This document shows positions 26,122 to 32,082 of a stretch of 64,000 bases of DNA, in pieces. Numbering within the stretch: the stretch's first letter is position 1; every line of letters begins with the position of its first letter. The stretch lies in NCBI GenBank assembly GCA_963807015.1, contig CAWEAS010000015.1, forward strand, positions 62,001 through 126,000, in the 5' to 3' direction. A program made the translations under genes and the position numbers. The stretch comes from JAJPKK01 sp963807015 (GTDB taxonomy: Bacteria; Pseudomonadota; Alphaproteobacteria; Rhizobiales; Xanthobacteraceae). The notes below the pieces were generated by a model, which was not told the DNA's origin, searched no databases, and worked only from the letters and a program-made list of their open reading frames with translations.

Positions 26122-26582
26122 CGGCCGGGACTCCCGGGCAGCGCGGCCGCGCCGGAGCCCGCCAAAGACCTGCAGGGTTCTTCAGTCCCAGTTCCGCTGT
26201 CACGGGTTACTTCGGCCCCGGAACCGCTACCGCGCGTCTGCTGCCACAGGCGGAGTGCAATTGGCATCGGATCAATACCGAACTCGGCCCACCACGCGGC
26301 CTCGTCACCGCGGCGATGGATCTCGCGATGATGGACGCGGCACAGAGGAACGGTGAATTCGTCGCTCACCTTTCGGCTCATGGCGCGCGGCTGGGCGAAC
26401 CGGATGTGGTGCGGCTCGCAGGGTTGCCGGCCGCAGACGGTGCAAGCCTGCGCGGAGACGAAGCGCAGGTGCTCCTTGTCCCGGAAGCGGCGCAGCTTAC
26501 TGGTGCCGCCGTTCGTTTGCTGAGCAGATAGCGCCGTGCCCGATGAGTCCTTCTCCTCGGATTGTTCGCTTGGCGGTGCCAA
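26118..26582 (-). CDS. DUF968/HNH-like recombination-associated protein, about 154 aa
   Basis: A zinc-finger/HNH-like core is visible: CTVCGRQPCEPHHIRFAQPR, then the CRVHHREIHRRGDEAAWWAE segment. This matches DUF968-type proteins (YbcO/Rap-like) found in phage recombination modules, which are thought to act as nucleases on recombination intermediates. No ATG exists; TTG 26580-26582 is the first usable start and lies 28 bases after the stop of the ERF gene. The core follows a variable N-terminus and precedes a low-complexity tail. Neighbours (ERF, YqaJ) support the role. Confidence 0.72.
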   Translation of the reverse strand: MAPPSEQSEEKDSSGTALSAQQTNGGTSKLRRFRDKEHLRFVSAQACTVCGRQPCEPHHIRFAQPRAMSRKVSDEFTVPLCRVHHREIHRRGDEAAWWAEFGIDPMPIALRLWQQTRGSGSGAEVTRDSGTGTEEPCRSLAGSGAAALPGSPGR

Positions 26583-26610
26583 AGAGACCGGCCGGTCGTT
26601 GCCGGGAGAT

Positions 26611-27418
26611 TCAGCGAATAGCCGCCTCTTTCATGGCTGGTGCAGCGTCGTCCGACCGTTTGGCTCCCTCGATCAACTCCATCCGATCCCGGAATGCTGC
26701 TTCCACCGCATCAGCGTCGTCGGTTCTAAGCCGGTTTTTGGCAACCAGCCCACGACTTGCCCAGGCAATGGCCGTTTCCGCTGACTGCAAGAATCCCGAT
26801 GTCGGCTACGAGTTTGTCTCGCAATGCGACTGAAGCCTCACGATCGAGGAGCGGGATGGAAGGTTTCGGTATCCGGTGCAATCGCTTCCCGTCATAACGG
26901 ACCGCAGGCGTCGGTGCTGCGTCAGCGTGTCCGTTAGACCTTTTCGAATTGCCCGGTACCGCCGTTGGTTCAGAGCTAGACGCGGCCCCGAGGAGGTCCG
27001 GCGCATCGAGGTCGTCTTCCCCGGCAATGCCGACCAGCGTGAATAGCGCGTAGCGCCGTGCGTAGGTGAGCGCAGCGCCCATCTTATGTGGGGCCGCCGT
27101 ATCGGCGACCGGGCACACCGGCCATTCGGACGACACCCACTCTCCCGAGGTGTGGGCCAGCACCGTGGTCAAGCGGATGAGCCCAGCCTGATTGTCGATC
27201 GAGGTGGTCTGTACGGTGGCGATCTCGTGCTTGCCCAAGCTCTTGCGAACGATGTCGAGCCCAGATGACAGCGAGGCGTAGCGGAAGGTCCGATCGCTCT
27301 CCCGCGGGAAGGGGGATCGGATGGTGGCGATCAGCGATTTCTCCGGATTGGTGAGTTCTGCCTGGGCCTTGGCGAGCGCTCCCGCGATGGCGCCAATCGA
27401 TTCACTGGACCGCTGCAT
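26611..27418 (-). pseudogene. ERF-family single-strand annealing protein with a 3' frameshift
   Basis: ATG 27416-27418 follows GGAGG at the right distance. The N-terminal about 170 residues are ERF-like: IGAIAGALAKAQAELTNPEK, FRYASLSSGLDIVRKSLGKH, and the hallmark AAPHKMGAALTYARRYALFT followed by VGIAGEDDLDAPD. Near 26790 the frame changes: the coding-like continuation LQSAETAIAWASRGLVAKNR runs to TGA 26611-26613 in another frame, while the present frame ends at 26726. One inserted base explains it. The annealing core is intact, so a C-terminally altered product may still work. Confidence 0.75.
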
Positions 27419-27432
27419 GGCCAGCCTCCACC

Positions 27433-28233
27433 TCAAGGAGCTTCGAAGCTGATGGCGCCTGATTTCGAGCGCTTGGCCCGAACGCCGTGCCCTGTCGCTT
27501 CTTTGGCGTCCTCCGGCATCAATGCCTTGAGTTCAGCCTTTGCGTTCTCGTGCTGGACAAAGGCGGTTCGAGTGTCCCGGAACAACGCCGCGAATTCGGC
27601 CCAGGCATTTGAGCTGGTCATGTCGACGATCCGCACCGCTTCGATCCGGGGGCGCGGCGTCTCCGCCAAATAAAGACGCGGCAGGTCGCCGCTCTCGACG
27701 CACCGCCAGAATTTCTTCTCCGCCGTCAGCAGCAGGTGCTGGTAGAGCGCGTCGGCCGGTACGGTGACCTCGACCCACTTGCCGCCGCCCGTGATGATGG
27801 ACAGGACCGCATGCCTCGCGTTCGTGACCCACATGTTGTGCTGCAGCTGCGCCATGTACTTCTCTGCCGCTCCTTCCTCCGAGAATGACCACGGCAGCAT
27901 GAACTTGGCCTCGTAGACCGCCCCCGACTGCTCGACGACCCCATCGAGGGTCGCGGCCATCCACCGGATGACCGGATGCCTAACCCTTAGTTGGACGTCC
28001 TTGATCGCCTTTCCGGTCGTGCGTTCAAACCAGAGGCGGTTAAGCGGCTCGGTCGCGACGCCAAGCTGGACAATCAGATTGTCCGAAAGGTCCTGGGGCT
28101 CAATTTCGCCGCGCTTCTCGCGCCATAGGCGGATGAGGGACGGCTCGTCATTGCCCATGATGATCCGGGCGTCGGAACCGCCAATGAAGTGGCGACGATC
28201 CGGGCGGTGCCGCTGTTGTGCTGAACTTGCCAT
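27433..28233 (-). CDS. YqaJ-type viral recombinase (exonuclease), 266 aa
   Basis: A lambda-exonuclease-like fold: FIGGSDARIIMGNDEPSLIR at the N-terminus, LGVATEPLNRLWFERTTGK, DGVVEQSGAVYEAKFMLPWS with the catalytic Asp and Glu-x-Lys, and YMAQLQHNMWVTNARHAVLS. These are the YqaJ family active-site blocks. ATG 28231-28233 follows GAGGAG. The stop at 27433 lies 14 bases before the ERF start, a standard exonuclease/annealase pair for phage recombination. It is divergent from the small HTH gene at 28301, and their shared 67-base gap contains that regulator's operator. Confidence 0.85.
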   Translation of the reverse strand: MASSAQQRHRPDRRHFIGGSDARIIMGNDEPSLIRLWREKRGEIEPQDLSDNLIVQLGVATEPLNRLWFERTTGKAIKDVQLRVRHPVIRWMAATLDGVVEQSGAVYEAKFMLPWSFSEEGAAEKYMAQLQHNMWVTNARHAVLSIITGGGKWVEVTVPADALYQHLLLTAEKKFWRCVESGDLPRLYLAETPRPRIEAVRIVDMTSSNAWAEFAALFRDTRTAFVQHENAKAELKALMPEDAKEATGHGVRAKRSKSGAISFEAP

Positions 28234-28278
28234 TGTTGCTTCTCCTCGCACTTAGTAACTTCTCTTCCCTGGCGCATC

Positions 28279-28329
28279 GATACTAAAAGTATCTCATCCT
28301 ATGCCTCCGACGTCAATACCAAAAGTATC
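28279..28329. promoter_or_regulatory. Paired operator GATAC-N5-GTATC at the first mini-HTH gene
   Basis: Site 1 (28279-28293) is GATACTAAAAGTATC, a palindrome with perfect 5-bp arms. Site 2 (28315-28329) is AATACCAAAAGTATC, two mismatches from site 1 and inside the 5' end of the HTH gene. Centres are 36 bp apart. The location between the divergent YqaJ and HTH genes suggests the HTH protein represses both. Confidence 0.7.
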
Positions 28330-28573
28330 AATTAGGCAAATCAAGGCTGCACGCGCGCTTTTGGGGTGGTCTCAGGAACAGCTCGCTTTGGCTGCAGATG
28401 TCTCGATCCCGACGATCAAACGGTTGGAGGCTCAGGATGGATTTTTGGGCGGTCGGGTAGAGACGGGGAGCAAGATCGAGACTGCCCTCCAGCGTGCCGG
28501 CATCCAATTCATCGATGAGAACGGGGGAGGAGCAGGGGTACGGCTGAAGAAGCCGGCCACCAAACGTGGCTGA
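28301..28573 (+). CDS. Mini-HTH (XRE-like) regulator, 90 aa
   Basis: The helix-turn-helix reads IRQIKAARALLGWSQEQLAL then AADVSIPTIKRLEAQDG. The C-terminus has the family tail GIQFIDENGGGAGVRLKKPA. Only one HTH and one short tail are present, with no sensor domain. It is divergent from the YqaJ/ERF/DUF968 operon and has paired operators on both sides of its start codon, so it is likely an autoregulating repressor of that phage-type operon. ATG 28301 is the first start; its ribosome-binding site is weak, perhaps because the operator occupies the space. Confidence 0.82.
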   Translation: MPPTSIPKVSIRQIKAARALLGWSQEQLALAADVSIPTIKRLEAQDGFLGGRVETGSKIETALQRAGIQFIDENGGGAGVRLKKPATKRG

Positions 28574-28574
28574 G

Positions 28575-28722
28575 AGGCCGAGGGTTCTTTCTGTTCGATT
28601 TTCGCCTCGTATCTCCCAGAAATGGATGAGGGCAGGCTCGTCGTCGCCCGTGATCCGCCAGTTGGATTCGCAATGAAATGGCGCCGGTCCGGCCGCTGCC
28701 ACTGCTGTGCTGAATGTGCCAT
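28575..28722 (-). pseudogene. Truncated duplicate of the YqaJ gene 5' end
   Basis: From ATG 28720-28722 the frame gives MAHSAQQWQRPDRRHFI, matching the start of the YqaJ gene (MASSAQQRHRPDRRHFIGGS). A frame change then leads to GDDEPALIHFWEIRGENRTE, matching the NDEPSLIRLWREKRGEI region. It is cut off after about 50 codons by the 3' end of the first HTH gene. Thus a YqaJ-start/HTH unit was duplicated and the exonuclease copy decayed. Confidence 0.75.
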
Positions 28723-28790
28723 TGCTTGCTTCTCCTCATGTTTTACGTAACGTTTGTCCGCGCTCGATTCTTAATCTTTTGCTGTGGGGT

Positions 28791-28827
28791 GATCCAAAAA
28801 GGGTCATAGAATGATCCAAAGGGGATT
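28791..28827. promoter_or_regulatory. Paired operator GATCC-N5-GGATC type at the second mini-HTH gene
   Basis: Site 1 (28791-28805) is GATCCAAAAAGGGTC; site 2 (28813-28827) is GATCCAAAGGGGATT, starting inside the ATG of the gene so that the operator itself encodes MIQRG. Centres are 22 bp apart. The copy at 38844-38880 keeps both sites with nearly perfect palindromy. Confidence 0.65.
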
Positions 28828-29095
28828 AACTAAGCTCTTCGTCGCGCAGCTCCGGGCTGCGCGTGGGCTATTGGGCTGGTCTCAGACCACCCTTGCGTCG
28901 AGGGCCAAGCTGTCGCTGCCGACGGTGAAACGCGTTGAATCGCCCTTCGGGCTGCGGGTATCGGATGATGCCCGCGCCAAGCTTCGAAAGGCCGTGGAGG
29001 CGGCGGGCATCGAGTTCATCGAGGAGAACGGGGCAGGCGCTGGGGTGCGCTTCCGCAAGCCACTTCGTTTCAGGAAGGGTGGGGGCCGAAAATGA
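28811..29095 (+). CDS. Mini-HTH (XRE-like) regulator, 94 aa
   Basis: HTH: AARGLLGWSQTTLASRAKLS then LPTVKRVESPFG. The tail is GIEFIEENGAGAGVRFRKPL followed by a basic RFRKGGGRK end. ATG 28811 overlaps its second operator, so repressor binding would cover the start codon. It is divergent from a truncated YqaJ copy, and a nearly identical paralogue lies at 38864, differing mainly in residues 5-12 and around residue 45. Probable autoregulator; its other targets are not known. Confidence 0.82.
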   Translation: MIQRGLTKLFVAQLRAARGLLGWSQTTLASRAKLSLPTVKRVESPFGLRVSDDARAKLRKAVEAAGIEFIEENGAGAGVRFRKPLRFRKGGGRK

Positions 29096-29180
29096 TCGCG
29101 GGATCGTGCGGCTCCGGGCTTGGCTCATTCGAATCGCCAATGGAGCGGCAGTGAAGGAAAGCATCGGCGCGCCCTTGTCC

Positions 29181-29212
29181 GTCTAAAACAGATTTATATG
29201 TCTAAAATAGAC
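29181..29212. promoter_or_regulatory. Paired operator GTCTA-AAA-TAGAC type upstream of the third mini-HTH gene
   Basis: Site 1 (29181-29193) is GTCTAAAACAGAT and site 2 (29200-29212) is the perfect palindrome GTCTAAAATAGAC; centres are 19 bp apart. The pair lies 67-98 bases before the start codon, unlike the other mini-HTH genes where it touches the start. Confidence 0.65.
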
Positions 29213-29278
29213 AGATTAGAGAGTCAATCGTTTTTCGATAGAATTGCTGGAATCAGGCGTCCATGACAATCCTGGTCA

Positions 29279-29524
29279 ATGCTGACAGCCGCGCAATGCA
29301 GGGCCGCTCGGGGCCTACTCGATTGGACTCAACAAGAGCTGGCCGAGAAGGCCGGCATAGGAATCGTCACGCTCCGGCAATTGGAATCGAGCAAACACGA
29401 GCCTCGTCGAGCAACAATTGAGGTGGTTATCAGGTGCCTAGAAGCCGCCGGCGTCGAGTTCATCGACGACAACGGAGGAGGGCCAGGCGTACGCCTCAAG
29501 AAATCAGCAAAGAAGCGGACTTAA
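29279..29524 (+). CDS. Mini-HTH (XRE-like) regulator, 81 aa
   Basis: HTH: AARGLLDWTQQELAEKAGIG then IVTLRQLESSKHEPRRAT, followed by a helix (IEVVIRCLEAAG) and the tail VEFIDDNGGGPGVRLKKSAK. The protein is almost wholly DNA-binding domain. It lies in the left copy of the direct repeat, 183 bases after the previous mini-HTH gene; its paralogue at 39331 differs at only a few residues. It likely autoregulates via the GTCTA palindromes upstream. Confidence 0.82.
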   Translation: MLTAAQCRAARGLLDWTQQELAEKAGIGIVTLRQLESSKHEPRRATIEVVIRCLEAAGVEFIDDNGGGPGVRLKKSAKKRT

Positions 29525-29740
29525 CGGCGCGCGCTGAAGATCAAACGACTGAGCCGGGTGGCCCGCTCATGGCGCATCGGAGGAGGCAGCTTAAATTGCA
29601 AAACGAAGCCGTTTCGGTGGCGTTGTCGACTTGCGAGCGTTCCCGCACGGTTCAGGCGGGGGACGCCGACGACCCATCAAGGTGATAGGGCCGATATGTC
29701 TTGCGACTTGCGGCCCGTTCCTGTTTTCAGCCAATCGTGA

Positions 29741-29774
29741 CTGTCAAACAACGCTTGACAACTGTCAAACGTTG
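29741..29774. promoter_or_regulatory. HigBA promoter with overlapping palindromes
   Basis: TGTCAAACAACGCTTGACA (29742-29760) is an interrupted palindrome whose right arm doubles as a -35-like TTGACA. The next bases form TTGACA-AC-TGTCAA, so three TGTCAA/TTGACA half-sites overlap. This lies about 30 bases before the toxin start and is the probable HigA (or HigBA) operator. Confidence 0.6.
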
Positions 29775-29799
29775 CTTTACACCATCCTGCGGGGGACGG

Positions 29800-30078
29800 A
29801 TGATTGAAGGCATTCGGCACAAAGGTCTGCGGCAGCTTTTTGAGGACGACAACGCGAAGGGCGTCAACCCCGCGCATGTGCGCAAGCTGAAGCAGATTTT
29901 AGCGGCGCTTCATGCTGCGCAGACGATCGACGGCATGCGCCTACCGACTTTCGGGTTGCACGCGTTGAAGGGTGATCTGAAGGGCTTTTGGGCGGTGACG
30001 GTACGCGCTAACTGGCGCGTAATTTTTCGCTTTGATGAGTCCAGGGCGCGTGATGTCGATCTTGTTGATTACCACTGA
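29800..30078 (+). CDS. higB: HigB/RelE-type toxin, 92 aa
   Basis: ATG 29800 follows GGGGGA. The sequence MIEGIRHKGLRQLFEDDNAK, HVRKLKQILAALHAAQTIDG, FGLHALKGDLKGFWAVTVRA and NWRVIFRFDESRARDVDLVD matches the HigB branch of RelE-like mRNA interferases, which cut ribosome-bound mRNA. The toxin gene precedes the antitoxin gene, as is normal for higBA. Length is typical and the gene is intact. It lies just right of the left direct repeat copy, inside the bracketed island. Confidence 0.88.
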   Translation: MIEGIRHKGLRQLFEDDNAKGVNPAHVRKLKQILAALHAAQTIDGMRLPTFGLHALKGDLKGFWAVTVRANWRVIFRFDESRARDVDLVDYH

Positions 30079-30094
30079 GGGGAAGTGAGGAGAC

Positions 30095-30379
30095 ATGTAC
30101 ATGAAGAATCCGCCGCATCCAGGCGAGCTGATCGGAGACAATTTGGAGGAGCTGAACATCTCGGTGACTGATGCTGCCAAGGCGCTCGGCGTTTCGCGGC
30201 AGCAGCTTCACAACGTGATCGCCGGCCGTTACGCCGTGTCGCCGGAGATGGCGGTACGGCTTGAGAAAGCGCTTGGCAGCACGGCGGACACATGGCTGCG
30301 GATGCAGATGAACTATGATCTGGCGCAGATCCGGAGCAAGGCGTCGTCGCTGAAAGTGAAGCGGCTGATCCCGGCGTGA
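30095..30379 (+). CDS. higA: HigA-type antitoxin (HTH), 94 aa
   Basis: The HigA signature PPHPGELIGDNLEELNIS is followed by an HTH (VTDAAKALGVSRQQLHNVIA) and MAVRLEKALGSTADTWLRMQ, then a C-terminal helix. It neutralises the toxin encoded 16 bases upstream and represses the operon. GAGGAG sits before ATG 30095; ATG 30101, two codons later, is also possible. The antitoxin is full length, unlike the second HigA-like gene at 34903. Confidence 0.88.
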   Translation: MYMKNPPHPGELIGDNLEELNISVTDAAKALGVSRQQLHNVIAGRYAVSPEMAVRLEKALGSTADTWLRMQMNYDLAQIRSKASSLKVKRLIPA

Positions 30380-30389
30380 GCGCGGGCTA

Positions 30390-30736
30390 GACAGGCTGGG
30401 CTCACGCACGCTGCGTTCGACCTGCCCCTTGAGCTCGTGCAGCTCGTCGTGGACGCTCTGCGGTTCGCCCAGCCACGCCTTCGGGTAACGCTCAAGCAGC
30501 TTCGCGGCCGCCGCGTCGTTGGTCGCGACGACGGACAGGAAGCCTTCGCTGCTCGCCGTGATGGGCGCGCAGAAGCCGCTGGTGCTCGTCATGACATCGA
30601 GGGCGAAGCGATAAAGCTCGTCCTCGCATTGCGGCTTTGATTGCGAAACGAACCCAATTCGCGCCCGGTTTGAGCGGTTGATGCTCCAGGCGATCAGCTC
30701 TTCGGCAGCGCTTTTTGATTCGTGTCCGGCTCTCAC
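30390..30736 (-). pseudogene. 3'-truncated gene of unknown function
   Basis: From ATG 30734-30736 the frame gives convincing protein: HESKSAAEELIAWSINRSNR, EDELYRFALDVMTSTSGFCA, NDAAAAKLLERYPKAWLGEP and DELHELKGQVERS. After about 30390 the frame runs on antisense through the higA gene and is no longer protein-like, so the true 3' end was probably lost when the higBA segment arrived. I do not recognise the family. It converges on higA. Confidence 0.45.
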
Positions 30737-30814
30737 AATTCTTTATAGCGAAGCCATCGGCTGTTAATCTCGGTGGGCGCTCTAACCAGAGCTACCCCTG
30801 CGGAGCATGTGTCG

Positions 30815-31075
30815 ATGTCTACGTCGTCGGCCAACGTCTTCACCATCGATCGCGCCGCCGAACTCCTCGGCGAGGATCAAGCGGTTGTCTACCAGGTCTC
30901 CGCGGGGATGGAGGCAGAGCACGGACGCGTCACCGTCTGGGGACCCGGCGCCTCGTGCACAGTTGCGTTCACCGAGCTTGGGATGGAGAAGCTGCAAGAG
31001 CTGATCGCAGAACACAAACGTCAGGTCGCCCGCAGCGTAGGGCTGATCCGCGCAAACATCCGTGACGTGCCTTGA
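30815..31075 (+). CDS. Small conserved protein with TIDRAAELLGED motif, 86 aa
   Basis: From ATG 30815 the product is MSTSSANVFTIDRAAELLGE, then a VYQVSAGMEAEHGRVTVWGP strand region, TELGMEKLQELIAEHKRQVA and a basic C-terminal end. The first helix pair (TIDRAAELLGEDQAVVYQ) resembles an excisionase/MerR-type winged HTH start, but this is only a similarity of pattern. A close paralogue lies at 49455 and a fragment at 40201, so this is a dispersed family. No partner gene is conserved between the copies. Function unknown. Confidence 0.65.
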   Translation: MSTSSANVFTIDRAAELLGEDQAVVYQVSAGMEAEHGRVTVWGPGASCTVAFTELGMEKLQELIAEHKRQVARSVGLIRANIRDVP

Positions 31076-31173
31076 CGTCAGCCTGACCCCGCCATGGGCG
31101 AACTCTGTTCGGTCGGCACGACGACAAGCGGAGGCTGATCACGACATATGTGCGACTAACTCGCTTGATGCAC

Positions 31174-32079
31174 TCATACGGAATGCTTGAGCCGCCGCTG
31201 CGCCCGCCTTTTCCGCGCATGCATTAGCGCTGCCCACTTGGGCTCGGACTTGGTCCGCGCAATGAGAGGTACATTTATTTTCTTAACTACTGGCGGCTTC
31301 TTGTTAGGCGTTTTCGACCGCGGCGCCAGTTTTGGGGCTATCGGAGCGGGCGCATCCATGCTGGCGCTTTGGGACATCTCCAACCCGAACAGCGCGGCGA
31401 CATCGCTGTCGTCGAGAACCTTTGCGGCGCTCGGCGTCGTTCTTGTTAGCGGGAGACCCTGTTCAGCACCGACGAGCAATTCCTTTTCATCAACGTCGCG
31501 CAGTACAAAAAGCAGCTGCGGTATTTCGTCGAGCCGGGCGCCGACGCCATAGAGCACCGCCGCGACGTGCTTGCACATGTCGGCCCAGTCCGGACAGCTG
31601 CAGGACAGCTTGATTTCACCTGGTGCAGGAAATAGACCATCACCCTGCCGGCAGACCCGATCCATGACGCCTTTGGCCAATCGACCCTGCAAAAGCTCAA
31701 CCAGCAAATCGACGGTTCCGGCGCAATCCCGACATATGGCTTTCCAGCGCCCTGCGGTCACCGGTTTAATAGAAATCTTGACGTTGTAGAGTTCTGAGCC
31801 GGCGACCATTGCCGAGACCTCACCCTTGGTGATTTGCAGGTCGACAACGGAGCCGTTGCGAACATAAGTGCGGCCACGCGGCAGGCAATTCTCATAGTCG
31901 CTGTATCGTTCAAGGTTGTTACACCATGACTTTCCCCAGAAGCTCTTGGCAATGGTGCGACCTTCGATCGTCACAGGCGAAACGGATTTTCCCTGTTTCT
32001 CGAGCTTGACGAGCTTACGTTCCGCTTGTCGCCGTTTCTCGGCAACGGACACATAGGGGCGCCATCCGAAGTAGCTCAT
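31174..32079 (-). CDS. SWIM zinc-finger protein, 301 aa
   Basis: The SWIM motif CxC-x6-CxH is seen as CSCPDWADMCKHVAAVLYGV (about residues 165-184). Upstream is AKSFWGKSWCNNLERYSDYE, a conserved block of SWIM proteins that accompany SNF2 helicases, and RGRTYVRNGSVVDLQITKGE. The C-terminal about 70 residues are basic and Pro/Lys-rich (APRSKTPNKKPPVVKKINVP). The gene starts 3 bases after the stop of the SNF2 gene (32083), so the two are one operon. SWIM domains bind DNA or protein; the pair probably forms a DNA-remodelling or repair complex. Confidence 0.85.
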   Translation of the reverse strand: MSYFGWRPYVSVAEKRRQAERKLVKLEKQGKSVSPVTIEGRTIAKSFWGKSWCNNLERYSDYENCLPRGRTYVRNGSVVDLQITKGEVSAMVAGSELYNVKISIKPVTAGRWKAICRDCAGTVDLLVELLQGRLAKGVMDRVCRQGDGLFPAPGEIKLSCSCPDWADMCKHVAAVLYGVGARLDEIPQLLFVLRDVDEKELLVGAEQGLPLTRTTPSAAKVLDDSDVAALFGLEMSQSASMDAPAPIAPKLAPRSKTPNKKPPVVKKINVPLIARTKSEPKWAALMHARKRRAQRRLKHSV

Positions 32080-32082
32080 TCA

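Larger units (their letters stand above)
28718..29630 (+). repeat. Direct repeat, left copy (about 0.9 kb, two mini-HTH genes)
   Basis: Matches 38782-39695 at an offset of about 10,052 bases. The part from about 28995 to 29525 is nearly identical (one 1-base deletion and few substitutions); the ends are more diverged. It contains the truncated YqaJ 5' end and two mini-HTH genes with their operators. Confidence 0.88.

Noticed and set aside
30008..30389. Continuation of the minus-strand hypothetical frame through higA
   Set aside because: The part after about 30390 is antisense to an intact HigA gene and loses protein-like character.
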